DNA of 37,143 nucleotides, from NCBI GenBank assembly GCA_963579905.1, contig CAUZIZ010000040.1, positions 1 to 37,143 of the forward strand, given 5' to 3'. Both the position numbers and the translations under genes were made by a program. Under the pieces are notes generated by a model. The model did not search any database. It was not told the origin of the DNA and saw only the letters and a list, made by a program, of their open reading frames with translations. The DNA is from CAUZIZ01 sp963579905 (GTDB lineage Bacteria > Acidobacteriota > UBA6911 > RPQK01 > JAJDTT01). Numbering within the stretch: position 1 is the first letter of the stretch; each line of letters opens with the position of its first letter. Below, one piece after another: positions 9,506 to 16,961 of the stretch.

Positions 9506-10549
9506 CTACGACTCGACCTGCAGAACGATCTTGCCGAACTGACTCTGGTTCTGGAGGAGCTCGATCGCGTCCCTGGCTTGGCTCAAGGGAAAAACTCTAT
9601 CGACGACGGGTCTGAGCTTGCCTCTCGAGAGCAATCCAATGATCTCTTGGTACTCGTGCCGACTGCTCATGCTCGAGCCTAGAATCTCAATCTGTTTCCA
9701 GAAAATGAGTCTCAGCTCGGTCTGGGGGTGGGGACCCGTGGTAGCCCCGCAGGTCACGATTCTGCCTCCCTTACGAACCATTTTGAGACTCTGGAGCCAG
9801 GTAGCGGCACCAGGGCCTTCCACGACGACGTCGACACCCCGTTTTCCAGTGAGCTTGTATACCTCTTTTGCCACGTCGACGGTGGAGTAGTTGAAACAGT
9901 GATCGGCCCCTAGCTTCCTGGCCTGTTCGAGTTTGGATTCATCGGAAGAGCTGACGAAGGTTCGAGCGCCCGAGAGGACTGCGATTTGTAATGCAGCTGA
10001 TGCGACGCCGCCTCCAATGCCGTGGATGAAGACATCTTCCCCAGCCTGCAGCCGGGCACGGGTCTTCAGCATTCGCCAGGCCGTCTGGGTTACCAGGGAG
10101 AAGGCTGCAGCCTCTTCGAAGGAGACTCCACTCGGAATCTTTTCAAAGTTGACTTCCGGAGCCTGAAAGTACTCTGCGAAGGTTCCTACCGTATGCTCGC
10201 CCATCAGGCTGAATCGGACGCAGAGGCTGTGCTCGCCCTGAATACAGAACTCGCACTGGCCACACGAGAGGCCTGGATTTAGCATCACCTGGTCTCCGGG
10301 CTCCAGACGGCTGCCCCCCTGCCCTACTTCTTCTACGATTCCTGCCCCATCGGAGCCCATCACGTGCGGCATTTTCAACTGGACGCCCGGAATGCCCTCC
10401 AGAACAAATAGGTCGAGACGGTTCAGAGCCACAGCTCGGGTTCGAACCAAGACCTGACCCGGGTTTACCTGAGGACGATCGATCTCCTCGAATCGAAGCT
10501 CATCGAGCGTTCCATGTCGGTGGATGACGGCGGCGTGCATCTTTTCCAT
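9506..10549 (-). CDS. Zinc-type medium-chain dehydrogenase/reductase without the catalytic zinc ligands
   Basis: The product is 347 residues. The GroES-like domain carries the structural zinc lobe CGQCEFCIQGEHSLC (Cys96, 99, 102, 110). A Rossmann motif GIGGGVAS follows at about residue 175. The usual catalytic zinc Cys is replaced in VALNRLDLF, and the usual His of GHE reads GSD in MGSDGAG, so a catalytic zinc is unlikely. That pattern fits quinone-oxidoreductase-like or enoyl-reductase-like members. The gene starts 7 bp after etfA and is the last gene of the operon, so it probably handles a substrate or cofactor linked to ETF electron flow; the actual reaction is unknown. The start could also be the Met at residue 4. 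Confidence 0.85.
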   Translation of the reverse strand: MEKMHAAVIHRHGTLDELRFEEIDRPQVNPGQVLVRTRAVALNRLDLFVLEGIPGVQLKMPHVMGSDGAGIVEEVGQGGSRLEPGDQVMLNPGLSCGQCEFCIQGEHSLCVRFSLMGEHTVGTFAEYFQAPEVNFEKIPSGVSFEEAAAFSLVTQTAWRMLKTRARLQAGEDVFIHGIGGGVASAALQIAVLSGARTFVSSSDESKLEQARKLGADHCFNYSTVDVAKEVYKLTGKRGVDVVVEGPGAATWLQSLKMVRKGGRIVTCGATTGPHPQTELRLIFWKQIEILGSSMSSRHEYQEIIGLLSRGKLRPVVDRVFPLSQARDAIELLQNQSQFGKIVLQVES

Positions 10550-10556
10550 TATCGAC

Positions 10557-11543
10557 TCAGACTCCCTTTACTTCCTTGATTTTTTGAGTCAAGGCGGGCA
10601 CTACTTCCAGAAGATCGGCGACGATTCCGTAGGTAGCGATGTTGAAGATAGGAGCATTGGGATCGTTGTTGATGGCCACGATACAGCCCGAGTTTCTCAT
10701 CCCGACGACGTGCTGGATCGCTCCTGAAATACCGCAGGCAAGATAGAGCCGGGGGGAAACGGTTTGTCCCGAACTACCGATCTGCCGGGACCGCTCCAGC
10801 CACTCGCTGTCAACCGCCGCGCGGCTGGCTCCGATCTCGGCGTCCAAGACGTCCGCTAGCTCCTGAATGATCTCAAGGTTTTCAGCCTCTTTGATGCCTC
10901 TGCCGACGGCCACGATGATTTCGGCCTTCCCCAGATCCACTCGTTCCTTGGAGGACGCAACCACCTCGAGTGATTTCCGGATCACCTCTACCTGCGAAAG
11001 GTCGACCGACCGCTCCGCGACTGAGCAACTACCCTGTAGGACGTCGTCGGAGCTGACCGCCCCCGACTGCAAAGTCACCAGCCGAGGTGGAGTCGAGTGG
11101 ATCCGCACATCGGCATTGATTTTATTTCGGAACATCTGCCGTGTGAACAGGAGATCGTCCCCCAGCCTTTTGTAGCCAATGCAGTCCGTGACCAGCCCTG
11201 ATTTCAAGCGAGCGGCAAGCCTGGGAGCCAGATCGATGTTCTGATAGGTGTGTGCCATCAGGAACAGATCTGGCCGATCTTCCACCAGAATCTGCCGCAG
11301 GCTCTCAGAATAGATGTCGGGTTGATACTCACCCAGCTGTTCGTGTTGAACCGCAAGAATCGAATCGGCCTTCCTGCCCCGGACCTGTTGTGCCAGGGCT
11401 GCGGCATCTCTTCCCAGGATCAGTGGATGAAGAGAGCGTTCCAGGTCCTGGGCCAGCCGCTGGCCGAAGGCCAGCACTTCCCAGGAGATGGGCAAGATCT
11501 TTCCGTCACTGTGATCGAGTAGGGCGTAGATGCTGTTGGTCAT
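10557..11543 (-). CDS. etfA: Electron transfer flavoprotein, alpha subunit
   Basis: The product is 328 residues, normal for the family. The N-terminal domain has the ETF alpha fold. The C-terminal FAD domain shows SPRLYLACGISGAIQHVVGM and IVAINNDPNAPIFNIATYGI, which are the FAD-binding signatures. With EtfB it forms a heterodimer that passes electrons from acyl-CoA-type or other flavin dehydrogenases to the quinone pool, in the cytoplasm. It lies 21 bp after etfB and 7 bp before a dehydrogenase gene, all on one strand, so an operon is very likely. No electron-bifurcating partner is visible in the window. Confidence 0.95.
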   Translation of the reverse strand: MTNSIYALLDHSDGKILPISWEVLAFGQRLAQDLERSLHPLILGRDAAALAQQVRGRKADSILAVQHEQLGEYQPDIYSESLRQILVEDRPDLFLMAHTYQNIDLAPRLAARLKSGLVTDCIGYKRLGDDLLFTRQMFRNKINADVRIHSTPPRLVTLQSGAVSSDDVLQGSCSVAERSVDLSQVEVIRKSLEVVASSKERVDLGKAEIIVAVGRGIKEAENLEIIQELADVLDAEIGASRAAVDSEWLERSRQIGSSGQTVSPRLYLACGISGAIQHVVGMRNSGCIVAINNDPNAPIFNIATYGIVADLLEVVPALTQKIKEVKGV

Positions 11544-11564
11544 CGTGTCAGGGATGAGAAAGGT

Positions 11565-12347
11565 TCAGAGTACCTTTGCCTCTTTCCTCAGCTTCTCAAC
11601 CAGTGTCTCGGCCAGGGTATCGACGTTGCCCTCGAGCATCTCCGCCTTGGTATGAGCCTCGGGGACGTAGAGATCGACTATTTCCAGGTGTGGCATCGAG
11701 GCAAACTCAAGCTTCAACTCACTCAGCTGAACACTTCGGATTTCCTTCTTTCTGGCCTGCATGATTCCCCGGAGTGGAGGGAAACGAACCTGAGAAATCC
11801 CAGCCTGGATCATGAGTACGGCGGGCAGGGGCATCTCGACCCACTGGAAAAATCCGCTCTCCATCTCCCGAAGCGCCTTCACCTTCCTCTGGTCGGGATC
11901 GACGTCTATCTGCATGACGATGGTGGCATGAGGTAGCCCTAACAGCTCTGCCAAGATCACACCGGTCTGACCGTAACCGTAGTCATCCGACTGAGTTCCC
12001 ACCAGGATCAATTCGAATTCCTCAGGATCGAGCACGCCGGCTAGAGCCGCCGCCACGCTGTAGGGGCTGGTAAGTTCGCTGGACTCATCGACGATCCTGA
12101 TCCCCCGCTCTGCCCCCATGGCCAGAGCCTTGCGCATCGACTTCTCGGAGCCCGTTGGTCCCGCGGTTACGACAACCACTTCGCCTCCGTGCTGCTCTTT
12201 CAGCTTCAGGGCTTCTTCCAGGGCGTACTCGTCGCACTCGCTGATGTCGTAGGTGAGATCGGAGTCTTGAATCCAGGGCTTGTCTGCCCTCAGTTGGTAG
12301 CGGCTTTCCCGTCCGGGAACTGCCTTGAGACAGGTCGCGAGCTTCAT
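11565..12347 (-). CDS. etfB: Electron transfer flavoprotein, beta subunit
   Basis: The product is 260 residues, the usual size. CDEYALEEALKLKEQHGG, VVTAGPTGSEKSMRKALAMG and VGTQSDDYGYGQTGVILAEL are the conserved AMP-binding and core segments of EtfB. GIMQARKKEI is the conserved end of the main fold. The ATG overlaps the stop of the upstream zinc-ribbon gene as ATGA, so translation is probably coupled. It is the partner of the etfA gene directly downstream. Confidence 0.95.
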   Translation of the reverse strand: MKLATCLKAVPGRESRYQLRADKPWIQDSDLTYDISECDEYALEEALKLKEQHGGEVVVVTAGPTGSEKSMRKALAMGAERGIRIVDESSELTSPYSVAAALAGVLDPEEFELILVGTQSDDYGYGQTGVILAELLGLPHATIVMQIDVDPDQRKVKALREMESGFFQWVEMPLPAVLMIQAGISQVRFPPLRGIMQARKKEIRSVQLSELKLEFASMPHLEIVDLYVPEAHTKAEMLEGNVDTLAETLVEKLRKEAKVL

Positions 12348-12790
12348 TTTTTGAACAGACGCTCGAAGGCCTCTCGGGGGTCTGTTGTGGAAACCGGCTC
12401 GCTGCTGGTACTACTTTGGGAGCTGACGACCTTCTCTACCGCTGTTCTGGTTTCAAAGAAATTACACATGTTGCCCATGTCCTTCTTGGCTACACGCTCC
12501 GAAATCGGCTCCATGCATTCGAAGCGAGCGGTGGGGTCGAAGTGGACACAGTTCTTGCAGCTATGGAGGTCTGCTTCACACTTGAGACACTGGCTCGTAT
12601 AGGTGACGTCGGGAAGCGAAGTAGGGATGGAAGCCCCACACATTGCGCAGCGAACGACCTTGTGAAATCCGGTCATCCTGGGAGAGCGGGGACCTTCTCG
12701 GGAGGATGGGGAGCGTGGCCGTCGCTCTCTCGGGCGTCGCTCAGATCCTTCGGATCCGTCGCCATAGCCTGGCTGCTTATACTTCTTCAT
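12344..12790 (-). CDS. Small Cys-rich zinc-ribbon protein coupled to etfB
   Basis: The product is 148 residues. The first 38 residues are a basic, Arg/Ser/Pro-rich low-complexity tail. The core has CAMCGASIP, CLKCEADLHSCKNCVHFD, FECMEP and MGNMCNFFE, that is, several CxxC pairs plus further Cys, fitting one or two zinc sites or possibly an iron-sulfur site. The C-terminus ends in REAFERLFKK. I do not recognise a named family. It is the first gene of the ETF operon and overlaps etfB by 4 bp, so a role in expression or assembly linked to ETF is possible but unproven. The stretch 12791-12983 upstream holds no gene I can see. Confidence 0.8.
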   Translation of the reverse strand: MKKYKQPGYGDGSEGSERRPRERRPRSPSSREGPRSPRMTGFHKVVRCAMCGASIPTSLPDVTYTSQCLKCEADLHSCKNCVHFDPTARFECMEPISERVAKKDMGNMCNFFETRTAVEKVVSSQSSTSSEPVSTTDPREAFERLFKK

Positions 12791-12983
12791 CGGTCATGCC
12801 CTCGCTTGAGAGTCGTTCGATCCTCTTAACGGAGCCGCCCAAGCGGATCGGGAGGTATCTTCTCAGGGCTGCATCTGGACGATGCACTCCGACACCATTG
12901 ATCTTCCGTTGTAGCCGCTTTTTTTAAGTCTGTCTACACTCGCCGCTTCAGTTGCGGGGTGTACGACTTAGATTAGTTCAAAA

Positions 12984-13496
12984 TCAGAGTTCGGCGCAGG
13001 TGCTTTTGACGCCGCCAATCTCCAGGGCATCTGATCCGAAATCGATGCGGCGGATAATACCCTGTTTGTCGACAACAAGCGTCGTCCTCTTCGAGATGCC
13101 CCGTTCGGGATCATATACGCCATAGGCTTGACTGACCGTACGGTGGGGGAAATCGCTCAGAAGGGGGAATTTCACCCCGAGCTGCTCGCGATATACCTTG
13201 AGCGAAAACCTGGCATCAACGCTGATTCCGAATACCTGCGTATCCTTGTCTTCGAAGTAGGCGATATCAGACTGATATCGCTGCAGTTCTGTCGTTCAGC
13301 CTCCGGTAAACGCCAGCACGAAGAAAGCAAGAACTACATTCTTCTTGCCTCCAAAGTCACTCAGACGTACCTTGTTCCCATCCTGGTCGGATAGTTCGAA
13401 GTCAGGAGCTACATCACCCACGTTGAGGTTGCTTGACTGGCCTTGGGCGAAGCCAAGGGTGAAACAACAAACCATGAGAGCTGTCAGAAGCTTCAT
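12984..13496 (-). CDS. Exported peroxiredoxin (AhpC/TSA), candidate selenoprotein with in-frame TGA
   Basis: The ATG at 13496 starts a signal peptide (MKLLTALMVCCFTLGFAQG). The 170-codon frame is open except for one TGA at 13298-13296, residue 67. Before it stands APDFELSDQDGNKVRLSDFG and NVVLAFFVLAFTGG; after it TTELQRYQSDIAYFEDKDTQ, FGISVDARFS and FPLLSDFPHR, an uninterrupted thioredoxin-fold peroxiredoxin. The TGA falls exactly where TxxC has its peroxidatic Cys (T64-G-G-U67). A hairpin starts 14 nt downstream. A C-terminal Cys (STCAEL) could act as resolving residue. Peroxiredoxins reduce peroxides; selenocysteine versions are known in bacteria. An alternative is a Cys-to-stop mutation, but the fixed position, clean frame and hairpin argue against it. 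It is divergent from a glutaredoxin-like gene. Confidence 0.85.
13261..13281 (-). promoter_or_regulatory. SECIS-like hairpin downstream of the TGA codon
   Basis: On the coding strand the TGA (13298-13296) is followed by 14 nt, then GCGATATCA-GTC-TGATATCGC: a perfect 9-bp stem with a 3-nt loop beginning with G. Bacterial SECIS elements sit in the coding region just after UGA and have a short loop with G in the first two positions. The loop context CAGUCUG resembles the AGGUCUG of E. coli fdhF. It would bind SelB. Confidence 0.7.
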
Positions 13497-13514
13497 ATTC
13501 TCGATGTCAGAACG

Positions 13515-13769
13515 TTGATAGCCAGGAAGCAAATCAATTTCTATACTCGACCTGGCTGCCATTTGTGTGAGGACGCCCTACGAGTATTGCAAAATCTCCG
13601 AAGAGAATTCAAGTTCACTCTCACAATTGTCGATATTTCAGGTTCAGAAGATCTTGTTGCCCGTTACGGCAACGACATCCCGGTGGCGGTACTCGAAGGC
13701 CGGAGGATTTTCAAACACCGAACCGGGCGAACAGTTCTGCGCCGCCTGCTGAGCCGTCTCTTGGCGTGA
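13515..13769 (+). CDS. Glutaredoxin-like thioredoxin-fold protein
   Basis: From TTG 13515 the product is about 84 residues: IARKQINFYTRPGCHLCEDA gives a beta strand and a CxxC redox centre (CHLC). VDISGSEDLVARYGNDIPVA carries the cis-Pro of thioredoxin folds, followed by VLEGRRIF. This matches the glutaredoxin-like DUF836 family. An ATG further upstream (13443) is in frame but would overlap the divergent peroxiredoxin gene by about 50 bp. The TTG start leaves 18 bp between the two starts, and no obvious ribosome binding site settles it. The pairing with an exported peroxiredoxin hints at related redox work, but this protein has no export signal. Confidence 0.75.
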   Translation: MIARKQINFYTRPGCHLCEDALRVLQNLRREFKFTLTIVDISGSEDLVARYGNDIPVAVLEGRRIFKHRTGRTVLRRLLSRLLA

Positions 13770-13822
13770 AAGGGCGAGCAGGCAAATAGCACGAATGAAG
13801 AAGCACTCTGCTAACCGGAGGG

Positions 13823-13864
13823 CTGTAACCTGTAACCTGTAACCTGTAACCTGTAACCTGTAAC
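13823..13864. repeat. Six tandem copies of a 7-bp unit
   Basis: CTGTAAC is repeated six times without a mismatch, between the glutaredoxin-like gene and the cobalamin adenosyltransferase gene. The unit length is not a multiple of three and no gene covers it. Related short words recur at about 15490-15507 (AACCTGCAACC). Confidence 0.95.
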
Positions 13865-13914
13865 TTGGTCCGTCTCACCCAAAGTAAATCGGCAGCGTCG
13901 GATCGGAGGGAAGT

Positions 13915-14457
13915 ATGAAGATCTACACGGGTCGGGGAGATACCGGCCTGACTTCACTCTTCAGCGGGCAGCGCGTTGGCAAGGACGCTCTGCGGGTCGA
14001 AGCCTATGGAACCCTGGACGAGCTGAATTCGATTCTTGGGAGCGCCTTGGCCTTCAGCCAGAATGCTGAGGTGATCGGTATTCTAGAGGATCTTCAAAAC
14101 AAGCTCTTTCGCTCGGGTTCCGATCTGGCTACGATCACCGGTGAGAGGGTTCGCCGTCTAGGTGAGCAGGATTGGAGGGGACTCGAAACCACGATTGATC
14201 GGTTGGAGTCCGATCTTCCCCCCTTGAAGAACTTCATACTCCCTGGCGGTTCACCTGCGGCATCTTTGATCCAGGTAGGACGCTCGGTATGTCGGCGAGC
14301 GGAGCGGTTGGCCGTGAGGCTGGTCAATCAGGAGGGCGATGTCAATCCGCATCTCATCGTCTATTTGAATCGGCTTTCGGATCTGCTTTTCGTATTGGGA
14401 CGCTATGAGAATCTCAAAGAGGGTGGGAAGGAGACCCTCTGGAAGGAGGAGGCTTGA
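13915..14457 (+). CDS. pduO: Corrinoid adenosyltransferase, PduO type
   Basis: The product is 180 residues, the normal size. MKIYTGRGDTGLTSLFSGQR is the conserved N-terminal ATP-binding segment. VEAYGTLDELNS, FILPGGSPAASLIQVGRSVC with RRAERLA, and YLNRLSDLLFVLGRYEN are the family core. It transfers the adenosyl group from ATP to cob(I)alamin, making coenzyme B12 in the cytoplasm. The PduO name follows fold type; a role in propanediol use is not implied. GGAGGGAAGT directly upstream serves as ribosome binding site. Its stop overlaps the start of the DnaC-like gene, so the two are probably co-transcribed. Confidence 0.93.
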   Translation: MKIYTGRGDTGLTSLFSGQRVGKDALRVEAYGTLDELNSILGSALAFSQNAEVIGILEDLQNKLFRSGSDLATITGERVRRLGEQDWRGLETTIDRLESDLPPLKNFILPGGSPAASLIQVGRSVCRRAERLAVRLVNQEGDVNPHLIVYLNRLSDLLFVLGRYENLKEGGKETLWKEEA

Positions 14458-15434
14458 GGACGCTGGGTGAAGAGGGGTGCCAAAAGTGTAGAGGCTCGGG
14501 CTGGATCGTTGAGGCCGGGGCCGAAAGAGAGCAGGTGACCCGTTGTCCCGAGTGCAGTTCCAAGCTTCGGATGCAGCGGCTCCTGGCAAATGCCAAGATT
14601 CCTCCTCGCTACCTATCTCGCGGCTTCGACGTCTACTCCATTCATCATCCCCAGCAGGGTCGTGCTCTCCGCCGCTCGATTGAATACGTCGAGGCTTTCC
14701 CAGCCGTTCCGCGGGGACTTCTCTTCCTGGGACCTTGTGGAGTAGGGAAGACTCACCTCGCGGTTGCTATTCTGAAGGCGGTGGTCCAGGCCAAAGAGGT
14801 TTCGGCGAGGTTTGTGGACGAGGCCGAACTGCTGCGGCGGCTGATGTACTCCTATGGCCCCGATTCTCCCGAGACAGAGAGAGAGCTTTTACTGCCCCTC
14901 CTTTCGGCTGATCTCCTGGTCTGGGACGACCTCGGCACAGGCAGACCCACCGAGTGGGTCGCGGAGACGATCCGCACAGTCTTGAATCACCGATACACCT
15001 ATAATAAGCAGACCCTTCTAACCAGTAACTGGCGGGTCAAGGCTCGTGGAAGAAATCGACTCGGAAAGGAGTCGCTCAAGGAGCAAAACCTATCCGAGCG
15101 GATTGGCCTGAGGTTGTATTCCCGCGTCATGGAAATGTGTGAACTATTGGAAGTGGACGGCCCGGATGCGCGAACTGAAATTCACAAAGCCGGGCTGGAT
15201 TTTCAGCAGGATCACAAGCAGGGGGGGGCGATCAGTCTGCCTCCTGGGATCCTCCGTTGTACCAAGTGCGAATCACGACAGGTCCAGCCGGTTGACTATT
15301 CGCGTTCCCGAGGCTCCGGAGCAGACGAACACGTTGAGGTTTCCTGTCTCTGCGAGGATTGCAAAGAGCACTTCCTGGCCCGCTTCTTCTCTCAGGGTTC
15401 TCGGGTTGAGTATCCTGGAACCACGGTGTCGTAG
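14454..15434 (+). CDS. DnaC-like AAA+ ATPase with zinc ribbons at both ends
   Basis: The product is 326 residues from TTG 14454, overlapping the previous stop. An N-terminal CxxC pair (Cys9/12) and CPEC (Cys31/34) form a zinc ribbon. Walker A is GPCGVGKT (93-100), Walker B is LLVWDD (154-159), and the sensor region is TLLTSNW. This is the DnaC/IstB-like branch of AAA+ ATPases, which load the replicative helicase or assist transposition. After residue 260 comes a second Cys set, RCTKCE (269/272) and CLCEDC (300/303), which is not part of the usual family. There is no IS21 transposase nearby, so helicase loading is the better guess. The TTG start is uncertain, but later starts would cut the first ribbon. 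Confidence 0.85.
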   Translation: MRTLGEEGCQKCRGSGWIVEAGAEREQVTRCPECSSKLRMQRLLANAKIPPRYLSRGFDVYSIHHPQQGRALRRSIEYVEAFPAVPRGLLFLGPCGVGKTHLAVAILKAVVQAKEVSARFVDEAELLRRLMYSYGPDSPETERELLLPLLSADLLVWDDLGTGRPTEWVAETIRTVLNHRYTYNKQTLLTSNWRVKARGRNRLGKESLKEQNLSERIGLRLYSRVMEMCELLEVDGPDARTEIHKAGLDFQQDHKQGGAISLPPGILRCTKCESRQVQPVDYSRSRGSGADEHVEVSCLCEDCKEHFLARFFSQGSRVEYPGTTVS

Positions 15435-15548
15435 GCGATTCAACTCGCTCGCGGCTCTGTCAGATTTCGTGTCATTTCGTTCGGCAGGCAGAAACCCGCA
15501 ACCTGCAACCCGTGTGTCTCACGTCCGCCCCTGCTGGGTGCCAGATTC

Positions 15549-15608
15549 ATGGATATGGACGATTTGGATCCTCGAGAAGACTTTTTTGGCCCAGGTGGAT
15601 CTCTGTAG
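15549..15608 (+). other. Possible remnant of a DinG-type helicase N-terminus
   Basis: A 19-codon frame MDMDDLDPREDFFGPGGSL ends at TAG. DFFGPGGSL resembles the F-GPGG-L opening of DinG-family helicases. Nothing recognisable continues downstream. The rest of 15435-15698 holds no other gene I can support; a CTCGCGGCTCTGT word at 15450-15462 echoes the repeat family at 6015 and 34702. Confidence 0.25.
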
Positions 15609-15698
15609 AGGGCAATCGGCGCCATAATGCATGAGCGTTGTTTTTTTCAGACTCTGTGCATAACATGATTAGATGGGGATCTTAGCTCCGTCCTTTGC

Positions 15699-15705
15699 AA
15701 GGAGG
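15699..15705 (+). promoter_or_regulatory. Strong ribosome binding site
   Basis: AAGGAGG lies 5 bp before the ATG at 15711, an ideal Shine-Dalgarno match that fixes that start. Confidence 0.85.
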
Positions 15706-15710
15706 ATTAA

Positions 15711-16958
15711 ATGTCCCAGTTTAGGTTCTCGTTAGTGCTTGGTTTGGCGACCCTGTTTCTGACACCAGGTTTCGGAGCCATCAAGAGGCTGAACGATCCG
15801 AACGCCTTCTCAGGTGCTTCCGTTACGATTGACTTCGAAGGTCAGATCGACGGTGCTGATGCCGCTAACCTATTCGGTTCATGGCATCTGACTTTTGGTG
15901 CGCCACAGCCCGATGTGGTCAGGATCCGCACCGAGTTCGTCCTGTTTGCAAATAATGTCATCCAAAACGAGGCCTCGGGGGATTCTTCAGCCGGCAGACC
16001 ACTCGTCATCAATTTGGGACAGCCCCTCAAGCGAGTTGGGTTCGTGCTCGGAAACGGCGGCCCAGGAGTGAGCGCCACGGCTCGGGCCTTCGATGACCTG
16101 GGGAACCTCCTGGGTGCCGAGATCGTAGACGATCTGATGGAGGCAACTTTTCTCGGATTGGAGGATGAGGGAACCGCAGGTATCTCGAAGGTCACCATAG
16201 ATTATGGAGCTGCCGAAGCCGAGGAACAGCTCGACGATTTTATTTTTGACTACGGTTCCGCACATGTATTCAGTACCTACGTTGCCCAGGTGGCCGATGC
16301 CCTCCAGTTGCAGACGGTACTCGTCGTCTCGAATCTGAGCGCCACCACCGCCGATGGGGAACTGCGACTCTTTGACACGACCGGTGCTCCCCTTGCTCTC
16401 GATCTAAGTGGCACTACTGCCAGCGTGTTTCCGTTTTCGATTGAGCCGTTTGGGTCCGCCACCTTCAACACCAGCGGGCTTGGTTCTACGGTGTCGGTTG
16501 GATACGCTTGCATTGAGGCCAACGCACCGGTGGATTCAACCGCTATATTTAGGATATTGGATGCCGACGGAAACGCGACCTCGGAAGCGGGAATCGGAGG
16601 ATCCACCGGCAAGTACATCTCGGTGGGTGTCGTGCAGAGGCGCATCGACGGCGATCTCAACAGTGATATAGCTGCTGTCAATATCTCCTCGGAGGCAAAC
16701 AGCAGTAGCATTCGACTGCTCAATGGGAACGGCGTCGAGATCGCTTCAGACCTCGATGTCCTGGACCTGGAGGGGGGGCAGCAAAAGGCCCTGTTCCTGA
16801 CCGAGATCTTCCCGGTCGAAGCGGCCCAGGACTTGGATGGCACACTAGTAATCACGAGTGACAAACCACTGGTAGTCGCGATACTTCGGACTGCGGCTGG
16901 CCTTGTCGTCTCGAGCCTGCCCGTGGGTAGCACACAGAGACAGCGGCTAGGTGCTTAG
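15711..16958 (+). CDS. Exported beta-rich protein of unknown function
   Basis: The product is 415 residues with a clear signal peptide (MSQFRFSLVLGLATLFLTPG, then FGA). Two parts are visible. Residues about 30-180 include VTIDFEG, GWHL-like strands, RVGFVLGNGG and ARAFDDLGNLLG, resembling a beta-sandwich of the carbohydrate-binding kind. Residues about 185-410 hold repeated strands of the type VLVVSNLSATTADGELRLFD and AVNISSEANSSSIRLLNGNG. The protein is acidic, rich in Gly, Ala, Asp and Thr, with few Cys, typical of secreted surface proteins. I do not recognise a named family. It has a strong ribosome binding site and stands 3 bp before the next frame. Confidence 0.8.
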   Translation: MSQFRFSLVLGLATLFLTPGFGAIKRLNDPNAFSGASVTIDFEGQIDGADAANLFGSWHLTFGAPQPDVVRIRTEFVLFANNVIQNEASGDSSAGRPLVINLGQPLKRVGFVLGNGGPGVSATARAFDDLGNLLGAEIVDDLMEATFLGLEDEGTAGISKVTIDYGAAEAEEQLDDFIFDYGSAHVFSTYVAQVADALQLQTVLVVSNLSATTADGELRLFDTTGAPLALDLSGTTASVFPFSIEPFGSATFNTSGLGSTVSVGYACIEANAPVDSTAIFRILDADGNATSEAGIGGSTGKYISVGVVQRRIDGDLNSDIAAVNISSEANSSSIRLLNGNGVEIASDLDVLDLEGGQQKALFLTEIFPVEAAQDLDGTLVITSDKPLVVAILRTAAGLVVSSLPVGSTQRQRLGA

Positions 16959-16961
16959 TGG

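Noticed and set aside
9500..10282. Plus-strand frames across the dehydrogenase gene
   Set aside because: They are antisense shadows of a well-conserved minus-strand MDR gene.
13823..13864. CRISPR array
   Set aside because: The 7-bp unit is tandem without spacers.
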